A DNA stretch of 64,000 bases, from the NCBI GenBank assembly GCA_011317545.1, contig WUJK01000012.1, positions 571,001 to 635,000 on the forward strand, written 5' to 3'. Position 1 is the stretch's first letter. Each line of letters opens with the position of its first letter. The position numbers were made by a program, and so were the translations under genes. This stretch comes from Coniella vitis. Lineage: Eukaryota > Ascomycota > Sordariomycetes > Diaporthales > Schizoparmaceae. Under the pieces are notes generated by a model, which worked only from the letters and a program-made list of their open reading frames with translations, was not told the DNA's origin and did no database searches. Shown here in pieces: positions 11,045 through 20,956 of the stretch.

Positions 11045-12154
11045 ATGTCGGCCTCAACCTCCTCCGCCCCCGAATCCCTCCCTACAGGCGAGCCCGTCCC
11101 AGCCAACGACCGCCTTCCCACCCCGCACACTCCCCATCCTCCACCGGCCTCGCCCGCCCTCATCGACAGCGTGCGCAGCCTCGCCAAAGCCCTCGCCGCT
11201 GCGCCAGCCCACGCCGACGCCTTCCTCGCCCACCTCCAGCGCTGCCTCGCGACCCCAGCCGGCATCGACACCATCCTCCTCTTCCTCTGCTACACCGCGC
11301 GCCTGTCCGCCGCGCTGCTCGCCCACGCCTCGAGCTGGCTTCTCCGCCATGGCTCCGCCCGCGACCTCCTCGCCATCGCCTCCTTGAGCCCCTTTCTCCT
11401 GGACCGCTCGGCAGCAACCCCGCAACCCGCAACAACAACCATCATCCTCAAAACAGCCTCGCACCCGCTCCGCCTCGCCGCAGCCCGCCTCGCCGCCCTC
11501 CTCGCCACCCGCCTCAAGAACCTCGGCAGCCTCGCCAGCGAGGCCCGCACCATTGCCCGCCTGTGGGCCCTCCTCGGCTACTACTTCTGGGCCCGCCGGC
11601 TGGTGCTCCCGCTCTTTTCCTCCGCCTCGAAACCACCCAAGCAAGGAGGAAGTGGCGGCGGCGAACAACAAGTACAGCAGGAAGCGGACAAACCAAGCAC
11701 GGCCGTCACCCTCGTCTCGTGGGCCCAGCTGATTGCCTGCACGGGCTTCCAGTACCTCGAGAACCGCGCCTACCTCTCTGGGCGCGGCGTGCTGGGCTGG
11801 ACTCCGCAGCAACAAGCACGCGCCTATGTCCTGGGCTCGCGGTGGTTGGCCGTGTACACGGGCTTGGAGATTGGCAAGTTGCTGGCAGCGCTGGTGCTGC
11901 GCCCGGCGTCAGACGAGCAGAAGAAGGAGAAGGAGCAGGAGCAGGGTGGTGCGGCCGAGAGTCAGGATGCCAAGGCTCAGGCGGAAGCAGAGGCTGCTCT
12001 CCGGCGCAGCATGGCGATTAACCTTGCTTGGACCCCCCTGACACTGCACTGGGCCACCGAGGGAGGGTTCTTGACGGATTTGGCGGTCGGCGCCGGTGGG
12101 TGTATTCCTGGTGTGTTGAATATGCGCAAGTTGTGGAAGGCGACAGCACAGTAA
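11045..12154 (+). CDS. PEX11-like peroxisomal membrane protein (PEX11C-type)
   Basis: Single-exon, 369 aa. A Pro/Ser-rich N-terminus (residues 1-35) precedes a predicted amphipathic-helix region: SLAKALAAAPAHADAF..., then GIDTILLFLCYTARLSAALL at about 73-92. A later block, GFQYLENRAYLSGRGVLGW at about 237-255, and a hydrophobic C-terminal segment end in PGVLNMRKLWKAT. This arrangement matches the peroxin-11 family, whose members remodel and elongate the peroxisome membrane before fission. A charged insertion (KKEKEQEQ, about 292-312) splits the C-terminal half. The PEX11C label is a judgement from memory. The start ATG follows an A-rich context (GAGAAACATG). Confidence 0.8.
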   Translation: MSASTSSAPESLPTGEPVPANDRLPTPHTPHPPPASPALIDSVRSLAKALAAAPAHADAFLAHLQRCLATPAGIDTILLFLCYTARLSAALLAHASSWLLRHGSARDLLAIASLSPFLLDRSAATPQPATTTIILKTASHPLRLAAARLAALLATRLKNLGSLASEARTIARLWALLGYYFWARRLVLPLFSSASKPPKQGGSGGGEQQVQQEADKPSTAVTLVSWAQLIACTGFQYLENRAYLSGRGVLGWTPQQQARAYVLGSRWLAVYTGLEIGKLLAALVLRPASDEQKKEKEQEQGGAAESQDAKAQAEAEAALRRSMAINLAWTPLTLHWATEGGFLTDLAVGAGGCIPGVLNMRKLWKATAQ

Positions 12155-13351
12155 GGTCTGTGTCCGTCTCGATCCCCAAGGTTTGGGCTCCCTCTCGGGG
12201 GGGGGGGGGGTGGGTTTGGAGAGCATTAGAATTGTACATGGAGATTGATCATTGAGTATATATATATATATATATATTGAGGGGGTGGAGATGAAGGACA
12301 GTACAATATTCACAGGCTTGTGATAGAATAGAGTCACCTTCATGATATAAAACTTGTCTTTTAATCTTGGATCCAGGGGAGAGGATCAGCATGTAATGAA
12401 GACGAGGTTGTTTTGTGTGTACGGCTATTTTTACGGCTCGCTTTACGGCGTAAATCACCATCTTACTTACTTACTTACGTATGACTAAACTTCACTTTAC
12501 ACGAGGTCTTCACTTTCACCTTGGTGTGCGCGCAATAGCAATTTCACAGAGTTTCAAGCAATTGTGGCCTTGCCTTTTCTCATCCCTACCACTAGTCTGT
12601 ACATCATATATTGTCCCAAGCGTTCCATGGTCTACTTGCATATAAGCACTATACGAGAGATGCGTACAAGAAGCAACGGTAATGCCTTTCCATCTGCATG
12701 CTTTCAGAGAATACTATACAATATCTGGCGAATTCTCCTTCTCTGTGGAAAATAAATCGAGAATATTAACCACAAACCCCAAGAGTACACACGTAGAAAA
12801 GCTATATTGACCGCAAGACACACCTGTATGCATTATTCGATGTATATACAGGTCGTATCCCCTATTCCGCAATGTACACTGTTGATTCTGCACATTGCAA
12901 ATCACAAACAGTCTCATCTAGAGCGTGTATAGTGTAGAATCCATCGTTCAGGCTTGTACATTATCATAGGTATTGTATTAATGGTATCACATATGCGTGG
13001 CTTGTCTTTTTTTTTGTCAGGCCTATCATCAACTGCTGCCCTCGCGTCTTTCCTGCTATTTGAATCAACCAATCATGAAATTTGCCCTCAACTGCCCCCA
13101 ACTCACAGATCCCGCATTCGAGTTGGCATCAGAACCTACTCAGTGTATGGTGTCCCAGTTATCTGCCATGTTTTTCGTTCGGTATCGTTTCAAAGCAGAC
13201 TCTCGAGTTCTTTCTTTCGTGGCCCAAATTCATGGTAGAAGTACCTGCCCTTTGTTTATAATATAATACACATGCCCCGGGGTATATCCTACATCGTTCC
13301 TTTGACGTTTTACTCGTTGGCCCAAGTTCTCATCTGAGACCTGTCCATCAA
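12155..13351. other. Convergent intergenic region
   Basis: This is the 3'-to-3' spacer between the plus-strand PEX11-like gene and the minus-strand secreted-protein gene. It contains a poly-G run at about 12198-12211 and a (TA)n tract at about 12254-12278. I see no gene. Confidence 0.55.
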
Positions 13352-14152
13352 TCACCAAACCAAGAGGGTGAATAGCACACCGCCTAATGGTATGAACAGG
13401 GACCAAACCGTGATTGATAAATGGCAAGATCCTGACGTCGTGTCAAATGGGCTTCCGCGGCCCACTTGATCCGTGCTGCTTTGCTGTGCAACGGTACTCG
13501 TGGTAGAGGAAGCTGTGGACGACGAGACTGTTGTCGTGATATCTGCTGTCGAGCTTGTTGCTGGGGTTGGCGTGGGTGGTGGAGGTGTGGAGGACCGAGT
13601 AGATGTCGTTGTGCTGGTTGACAGTATAGTAGGCGTGGCAGAGGATGAAGTGGTTGTCGAAAGCGGTAGCGTTGAGGCTTTTGAAGTAGATGTTATCAAA
13701 GATGTGCTTGTTTTGAGCGTTGTTGAGGAGGTCGACGTGGGTAATGTTGACGATGATGAGGACATTAGACTTATCACCGTGGTGGTGCCTGTTGTCTGCC
13801 CCAAAGTAATCTGATGCAAGATGCACACGTGGTTGATGAGGGTGCCTCTTTGTGCAAACGCCAGGACCGAGTTCGACGACACAGTCACATTATCGCACTG
13901 ATCTTGTATGTCATCTCCAATGTGTCGGAGTCCGGAGAGGCAGGAAAGAGAGCAAGTAGAGTCTGATGCAAAATCGGCTATGGCGCATCCCTGAATAGTC
14001 TCTTGGTATGCCGTTGCACATGCTTGGGGCAGCAAGGTGACTTGAATGGGTTGTAGGTCGTTGAGAGACACTGCGCACGCCGTCGAGACCAGTGCCAGAA
14101 TGATGGTAGACCATGCGCTTCTCCGTCGCCTCGTCCGTGAATGTGCAGTCAT
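13352..14152 (-). CDS. Ser/Thr-rich secreted protein, probable GPI-anchored cell-surface protein
   Basis: Single-exon. I choose the Met at 14152 (266 aa) over one 12 codons upstream because it places a basic n-region (MTAHSRTRRRRS) directly before a hydrophobic signal core (AWSTIILALVSTACAVS). The mature N-terminal part (about residues 30-120) has six cysteines in a compact domain with the pattern QACATAYQETIQGC...DF...C...C...C...C, which I have seen in fungal extracellular proteins of unknown function. Then comes a long Ser/Thr/Pro-rich stalk (about 125-235) suited to O-mannosylation. A C-terminal hydrophobic tail, WSLFIPLGGVLFTLLVW, is consistent with a GPI-attachment signal. No catalytic domain is visible. 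It is not a typical eight-Cys CFEM domain. Confidence 0.75.
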   Translation of the reverse strand: MTAHSRTRRRRSAWSTIILALVSTACAVSLNDLQPIQVTLLPQACATAYQETIQGCAIADFASDSTCSLSCLSGLRHIGDDIQDQCDNVTVSSNSVLAFAQRGTLINHVCILHQITLGQTTGTTTVISLMSSSSSTLPTSTSSTTLKTSTSLITSTSKASTLPLSTTTSSSATPTILSTSTTTSTRSSTPPPPTPTPATSSTADITTTVSSSTASSTTSTVAQQSSTDQVGRGSPFDTTSGSCHLSITVWSLFIPLGGVLFTLLVW

Positions 14153-15567
14153 TTTACGATGCACTTTGGCGCAGTCGCTCCCAACCAAGCCTGGACCGGT
14201 TGTTGTGTCGTTCAGTCACAGACTATCCCTTGAGATCTTCTGTGTGGATGTGTGGGTTGGTGCTGGATGAAGGCGGCGTGGTTGGAAAGAACAAAACTCG
14301 CAACCTCGAGGGTCTGGACCACCCCCCAGGACACTCGACGATTTCCCCCAGAAAATTCAGTCTGCCGACAATTCGACCAACGGCGTGGCGTGGTCCGTTT
14401 GGTTTGTGAACGCCGCCCAGCAACGTCAGAGCCAAACGAACGTCAGCAAAGTGTTGGTGTGAGGTCGGGCGAAACGGAGCGTGTCTCAGGGTTTGCACCC
14501 GTCTCGGCGCCAGTGATGGAACAGTTCGGATGGCAAGGGATGAAGAGGCCTTCTTCGTTTTGTCTTTTTGGACTTTCCAATGTCGATCGATATGTTGACC
14601 GTTCTGCCCGATTCCCTCTGCTGCGATTTGGAGGTTTGTTTTGGTGCGTCGAACCGCTCGTTGCGTGGTGACCGAAACCAGTCGACTAATGACAGGAGCT
14701 AGGGAGCTAGCCAAACATGTGGGCCGCGTGGTGGTTGAAGGTGTATCGAGCTCGCTACGTACCAAGCAAGAGCTTCGGTCTCTTGTCGGTTGACTGAGGT
14801 GCAAAAGGGGCGCAGTTGGGGCCCAAAAGAAGGTCGTCCGGGGTAGGCCAGCTCCAAGCGGCAGTGTAGTTGAAGATCAACAGGCCTCGATGATGTGCCA
14901 GATGCGCCCAGATGCGCGTTTTGGTGGTACTGACAAGCAAGCCGATGCAGGGGTGGCAATTTCAGGACGGAAAGTGTTCGTCTGAAGAGTGAAGTGATGG
15001 GTGGTGACAGTCCCGGGCAGGGAGAGGGCCCGTTTTGATGGACGACAGAGTCGAGTCCCTTCCTCACTTGGTCACTTGGGCAGCTCCAAATCCAGACATG
15101 CTAGCGGGGGAAGCAACGTCCCGCGCCTGAATCTGGATCTGAATCAGGAAGGAAGCAAGCGTCGAACCACTGCCGCCTTCCTCAACCTCCTGCCCTCCTT
15201 GCCAATCACTCAACCATCATCTGGTATGCCATGACGTCTGGGCCCAGCAGCCGCCGCCGAGTACGGTGTACCATAGTACATAGCGAGCTGCCTGGGTAGT
15301 ACTGGGATACTTACAGCCGCCTCGCTTCGGTTTCAACAGAAAAATGCTGCAACAAAGTGGCCCGCCAGTTTCCGCACCCCTTACTATATACTATGTATGT
15401 ATGTACATAGTCAGGGCTGGTCGGTGGCCAGCCAGTGCGGGTGCGTCGCCAAAGAAAACTTGAAACACAAGCGCGCTGTGTGCAAGTGTGTCGTGTTTGT
15501 GTTTGCTGCAGATGGATTGGCTCCGGACAAACCCACAAAGAACCCCTGCGCTCCCGCACTCCAGCAC

Positions 15568-15620
15568 TACGGAGGTCTGCAGCGCTTAGTGTCCCATATT
15601 TCATTTCTGATTTAATTTTC
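15568..15620 (+). repeat. Left terminal inverted repeat (53 bp)
   Basis: Perfect inverted match to 16095-16147. The preceding hexamer CAGCAC (15562-15567) is the left copy of the putative target-site duplication. Confidence 0.92.
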
Positions 15621-15756
15621 ATCCAAATTCATCAAAATTTTCACCAAGTCAAATTCGTACACTACCAGTATATAGCCTCTCCTTTCAGCACCGTCGGGAG
15701 CGCCCAAAAACACAGAGTTTTTCTTACTTTCCTTTCACTCTTTCCTTTCACTCTTT

Positions 15757-15877
15757 TTTCACACTCTTTTTCACACTCTTTTTCACACTCTTTTTCACAC
15801 TCTTTTTCACACTCTTTTTCACACTCTTTTTCACACTCTTTTTCACACTCTTTTTCACACTCTTTTTCACACTCTTT
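15757..15877 (+). repeat. TTTTTCACACTC tandem array (about 10 copies)
   Basis: About ten perfect 12-nt units in the left half of the foldback element, preceded by less regular CACTCTTTCC-like units from about 15735. Confidence 0.9.
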
Positions 15878-15924
15878 TTCATACTTTTTTTTTTTTCAAC
15901 TTTTTTATAGTATAGAATAAGAAA

Positions 15925-16036
15925 AAAAAGAGTGAAAAGAAAAGAGTGAAAAGAAAAGAGTGAAAAGAAAAGAGTGAAAAGAAAAGAGTGAAAAGAAAAG
16001 AGTGAAAAGAAAGAGTGAAAAAAAGAGTGAAAAAAA
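15925..16036 (+). repeat. AAAAGAGTGAAAAG tandem array (about 8 copies)
   Basis: About eight units of roughly 14 nt in the right half of the foldback element. They are roughly complementary to the left-half array, and the last units are degenerate. Confidence 0.88.
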
Positions 16037-16094
16037 GCGAGATGTACTGATAGTGTATTTACTGAATGGATAGTGTATATAGCTGTGTTTCCTG

Positions 16095-16147
16095 GAAAAT
16101 TAAATCAGAAATGAAATATGGGACACTAAGCGCTGCAGACCTCCGTA
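16095..16147 (-). repeat. Right terminal inverted repeat (53 bp)
   Basis: Reverse complement of 15568-15620 without a mismatch. It is followed by the second CAGCAC hexamer at 16148-16153. Confidence 0.92.
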
Positions 16148-16791
16148 CAGCACACCTGCTTCGTGTTAGTTGATTGGCTGCAACGGTTCTCTACAGCGGC
16201 TCCCGCCTGGGTGAATACATAGCACATCATAGTACGCCCTTGACTGATTGTGCAACTCAGTACTACTGTGACAGTACCTAGGTACACAAGTAAGACCCGA
16301 TATGGGCAACAAGTTGGACAACGACAAAAACAAAATGACACAACGTTGTTTGCGTCTCACCACCCATCAAGGGCGACCATGTGTGACCTGATTCGGCATC
16401 AATACGAGGGATGTAGAGCTGCCAGTCGAACTCGCACCTCATTCTCTCGTCCTCGGCCTGCAAAGGCAAATGTTTTGTCTTGTCAATCGTGTCTTGATCT
16501 TCCAAAACACGACACTGCCAAACCACCAAACGACCATCTATAGATGCAACATTGAACGCAGCCAAAGTATCATAGCAGCGGCCCGAGCGCACAAGCGGAA
16601 ACACAGCTTCATACATGTACCACTGCAAAGGAAAGGCGATTTAGACGCTATATCTTCGTCCCGTAATCCCCATCTCACACAAATCAGTCGGCCACCACCA
16701 GCAGTATCAAATAGCAAGAAAGAAAGAACAAAGTTCCCTCGTCCCGAACCCATGTATGCAATCATAGAGCCAGTCATTCAACGAAAATCAA

Positions 16792-19700
16792 CTACCTCTT
16801 CAACGTCTTCTGCTTTTCCGCATTCACAGCCACCGTCCGCCCCTCCACCAACATACCCTTCTTGCGCCTGACCTTGTCCATGTACCGCTTCGCCACATTC
16901 TCCTTGTCGCCAAACTCTCCCAGATCCTCCATCTCCTCCTCGGTGAACGGCACCCACAGCGGGTCTTCGTCCAGAATCTCAAACCCGGCGAAAATAAGCT
17001 GGGGCTGTGCGGCGCCCGACGTGCGCTTGCGCATCTCGTCTGCAAATCCAAATGACTCGGCCACAGGCACTACAGATTGGATCGTGAAGAAGGGTGTGCC
17101 TTCCTTCATAGCTTCCGATAGGACGTGGCCCCGGCGGCGGGTAAGGACATCGTAGACACGTCCGAGAACCTCGGCTGTGAGAAAGCATGTTAGTGTCTGT
17201 ATGCGTCAAGGGAGGAGGAGTCGAGTGGAAAGTGACCATCATGACTTACTGCTCGCTTGGATTTCACACGAGTACATGGCCAGCATCAACCGCGGCGACC
17301 AGTCCAAGAACCCCTTGTGAATAGACTGTTGCACCGTCTTGATCACCTCACCCGTCAACCGACCGAGGTTGCCACCCACAGAGTTATCCTCTTCCTGCGT
17401 CGTAATGGACACGTCCTCGACAAACACAGCAATACCCTGCACCGGCTCGCGGCAGAGGGGTCCTTGCGCCGTCGCCAGCTGGAACCCGTACGTAATTTTG
17501 TCCGACAAGTGTCGGCTCGTCAACTTTTCGTTGGCTTCTGGTCGGGCATCGTCTTCGCTCTTGTCCGTCTCGAAAGCTTTGGTCAGGCAGCGATCCTTGG
17601 TCGCGTCAATGAGTAGGTTGGCCCCCATACGGCGAGGTCCAAACTCGGAGATACTGTCGACAATGTTTTTGAAGGCGTCTCGGCCCTTGCCAGATTCCAA
17701 TACCTTTTTAAGCTCCTCCTTGAACTCTTGTGGCGAGAGGCTCCTTGCTGTAGAGACCCCCACATCCTCACCCAGGCCCTCGCTTTCGTTGTCATCTTCA
17801 TCGTCACCAGCACCATCAGCTGGCAGGTTGTTCGTCGCCTCCTTTGCTCCAGCCTTTTTAGCGTACAGTTGCTTAATGGCACCAGAATTTCTGCCCAAAA
17901 AGTCAGTCACCTCTGCCGGTAGAGGTCGGACCCGCAGGGTCAGTGTGACCTGCTTGGAACTCGTCACACCAACAACAGCGCCACGACCAAGCTCTTTATT
18001 GGCTGGCGGCTTCATCTCCTCAGCGCGCACAATGGTCTCCTTATAAGGTACAATGGCCTCGCCAGCTTGGATCTCACAGCGAGCAAATCGCTCCCGCAGG
18101 TCTGTCAAGCATCGCTCCAAGTGCAGTTCACCGGCGGTCAATAGCACGTGCTCGCCGCTCGAGAACTGTTCATACTCTGCACAGGCATCCGCCTGCACAA
18201 GCAGCTTGAGCCCTTCAATCATCTTGTCTAAATCAGCAGGGTTGGCTGGTTCAAGCGCGACTCGAACGATGGGCCGCCCGCCCATGCTGCCTACACCGGC
18301 AAGGTTGACGGCGCCGTCAAGCTGTGAACACAGTGTTCCGGATTTGAGTATACCAGAGCCCTCGAGGCCGCCAATACCAAAGACGACACCTGCAGGCACG
18401 CTGTCCAGACTTTCCAGGCTGCGGCCCATGAGCATGTAGAGTGCTGTGACAGTGACCTTCTTGGGAGCAGGCTGATGATGTGGGTTCGCAGGCGAGAACT
18501 TTGGTGGGAGTACGTAAACCTCATCGCCCACAGACAAGACGCCCGAGTAGATGCGCGCAAAGCCAATCAGATGCTCAGGCTCAACCTTTTGCTGTTCTGT
18601 AGAAGTCGGGTCCTCATCATCATTCAGAGTCGCGCTGTTGAGGGCCTGTGCAAGAGGGTCCATGACGGAATCGCGGTTTTCAACGGCTGCTTGTGCTCGG
18701 GCGGCCTCTGCGCGCTTCTTTCGCGCCATTTCTCTTGCTTCTTCTGGGCTGAGCTGGCCCCGGCGCTTGTTGTGTGGCAGCTCGCTTTCCGGGACGGAGA
18801 CCATTTTGCTGACATAAACCACCACGGGGTCGGATTTGGCTGTCTTAAAGTTGACCACGGCGTCGCGAATTTGAGGTGCAACGCACTCGCCACCAGGAGA
18901 TTCATCCAGTAGCTCCGGTAATCTCTCAGCCTGAGCGGCACGTGGTGACGGCAGCGACTCGACCACGGACACGAGAAGAGCGACGGAAAGCGGCAACCAG
19001 GATGAGAAGACGGTCGTTAACAACGTTCGGGGGTCGCGGGAGTTGAGTATATGCCGTGGAATAGTAATGTTGAGTGACTTGGTGATCTTCTCCAGCATCG
19101 CAGGATCGCCCTTGCCGCTGTCGCCCCCGATAGTTGCCGTGTAGACAGCCCATATTTGCTCCAGGACAAGCTGAACAAACAGAGGCTTCAGGTTGCGTCC
19201 CTTCAAATGCTTTTGTCCCAACACCTTCTTGGTTTTCGGATCCAGGTAGAAATTACCCCACAGAACCTTTTCCAGACTGCTTCGCTTGATGCCCAGTTTC
19301 TTTTCGTACAATCCTGCAAATTGCCTAACGGTGAAAGCCCATCCATCAATGGCGCTGCCAAAGATGACATTGTTCTTCTCAGGCGCAAAATAGAGATCCT
19401 CGTCGTCTCTTTCCTCAAACTGCAACTCGCCAGAGTCGGTCTGCTGGTCCGCAAGTTGCACCTCCTTGGCAGCTGAAGCCTGCACTCGCTCCTCGATCCG
19501 CTCTCTCCAGTTCAGGTCTTCCTCCATACGCTCGCCCTGGAAGAAGCTGCCTAGTACAGCGTTCACCTGCTCGAGCAGTTTGCTCAGATGCACATACGCC
19601 TCGCCAGGCGTCATCTTGAGCTCGGTAACAAGGCGGTCCATCTTGTTTATGACAAGGAGCGGCTTGAGTTTCTCCTCCCACGTCTGCCGCAAGACAGTGA

Positions 19701-20189
19701 CTGTCTGACTACAGACTCCTTCCACTGCGTCCACTAACACTACGGCACCATCGCATAATCGTGACGCGGTCGATACCTCGCTGCTAAAGTCGATGTGCCC
19801 CGGCGAGTCTATCAGGTTGATGAGGTACTCTTTTGGCTGTGGTGCTGCGTCCGGACTTGACCTTCTTAGCATGCTAAAATAGAGGGATATTGCTGACGAC
19901 TCCATGGTGATGCCACGCTGCTGCTCATCTGGTCGGGAATCCAGGTACCGAACCTTGCCGGCGAGCTTTGGGGAGATGATGCCGTTGGTGGCCAGGAGGG
20001 CGTCGGTGAGAGACGTCTTGCCATGGTCGACATGGGCAAGAATGCAAATCTAGGATTGATTTAGAATGGTTCCCAGCTGTGGGACGAGAAAAAGGGAATC
20101 AGCAGCTCCCGTTGCGAATCACTTACGTTGCGAACATCGTCTGCGTGCTTTTGCAGTGTTGCCAGCTGCTGCGGGCTGACGACAGGCAT
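16792..20189 (-). CDS. EFL1: EFL1/Ria1 GTPase, 60S ribosomal subunit maturation factor
   Basis: Three exons on the minus strand: 20189-20127, 20049-17250 and 17174-16792, giving about 1081 aa. Introns have GTAAGT donors and AG acceptors. The join of exons 1 and 2 restores the G1 P-loop AHVDHGKT (residues 26-33). G3 is DSPGH (about 103-107) and G4 is NKMD (about 153-156). A large acidic/Lys-rich insertion follows in the EF-2-like body, as is typical of EFL1 rather than eEF2. The C-terminus has the EF-G domain IV/V features (VLGRVYDVLTRRRGHV) and ends in a Lys-rich tail. With Sdo1/SBDS, EFL1 uses GTP hydrolysis to release Tif6/eIF6 from nascent cytoplasmic 60S subunits. The length is close to yeast Ria1. 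The start is the only ATG that joins in frame, and the gene is divergent from eIF3l. Confidence 0.95.
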
Positions 20190-20956
20190 TTTGAGCAAGG
20201 TTTTCGGCGTCGCAGTGAGTATCTCAGATAACAAAGCCCTGAAAAAGGAAAATACAAGAATAAATGAAAACGTGAGGTGCCAAGATCTATGGGTATCAAG
20301 TTGTCATGCTCCAGGGATAAAGAAGGCAATGTTTTATTATGAAGTCTTTCAAATCTCTGAGTAGCACTGTCATAGCATTATTCAGAATGAGCCATCTTCT
20401 ACAGCATCAGAATGAAAAACGGCAGTAACCATGAACTGCCGATGGGGGGTGGTGGGGCAGTCCAGGTAGCTTTTGTTAGTGCACCAGCCCAGGGCCGACC
20501 AGAGCACTAACAGCTGGCTTGAAAGTGTGGTATCTTCCAACAACACATAGTATATGCCAGGCGCAGCACCCCGCTTTCAGCATAAAACTCAACTCTAAAA
20601 GGACATGGATGCAACTGTAATGAAGCGAGCAAAGCCAGCTTTACAAACCTCAACAAACAGCTCCTGGACGAAGACCTGCCAATATCTCAAACATCAAGTT
20701 CGATAATTGAGTTCCTCTTTCTGATACGGGTTAGCAACAATCTCTCTTTGACCTTTATCGCCCGCAATTTGCGTCAAAGAACTAGCCAACCAGCCCGGAA
20801 TTCATCTACCGGGGGTTTGCACTTAACGGCGATCGCACAAAACCCCCAGATTTTTCGTCGCGGCTGGAAATCTCTACTATCCACCCACCCCCGCGACGCC
20901 ATTCTCTCGCGTCCACCACGAGCCACACGAACCCGATCGTGACCGCCAACGCCAAC
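20190..20956. promoter_or_regulatory. Divergent promoter region between EFL1 and eIF3l
   Basis: This 767 bp separates two head-to-head genes, so it must contain both promoters and leaders. I see no clear TATA box at the expected spacing and no repeat. The bounds are the two start codons; actual promoter elements are not resolved. Confidence 0.5.

Larger units (their letters stand above)
15568..16147. mobile_element. Foldback / MITE-like element with 53-bp terminal inverted repeats
   Basis: The left end (15568-15620, starting TACGGAGGTCTGCAGCGC) is the exact reverse complement of the right end (16095-16147) over 53 bp by direct reading. The hexamer CAGCAC immediately flanks both ends (15562-15567 and 16148-16153), as expected of a target-site duplication. 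The interior encodes no plausible protein. It carries a TTTTTCACACTC array on the left and an AAAAGAGTGAAAAG array on the right, which are roughly complementary, so most of the element could fold into one hairpin. Without a transposase it would be a non-autonomous DNA element. The superfamily is not assignable from a 6-bp duplication alone. Confidence 0.85.
14153..16791. other. Gene-free region containing a foldback element
   Basis: No protein gene is supported between the secreted-protein start and the 3' end of EFL1. Its main content is the inverted-repeat element at 15568-16147. ACTATGTA motifs occur at 15390 and 15404, and a perfect palindrome GTACCTAGGTAC at 16274-16285. Confidence 0.6.

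Noticed and set aside
15757..15877. Direct repeats resembling a CRISPR array
   Set aside because: Units are contiguous without spacers, and the genome is eukaryotic.
15435..15920. 161-codon frame with repeated SFSH
   Set aside because: Translation of the TTTTTCACACTC array inside the foldback element, not a protein.
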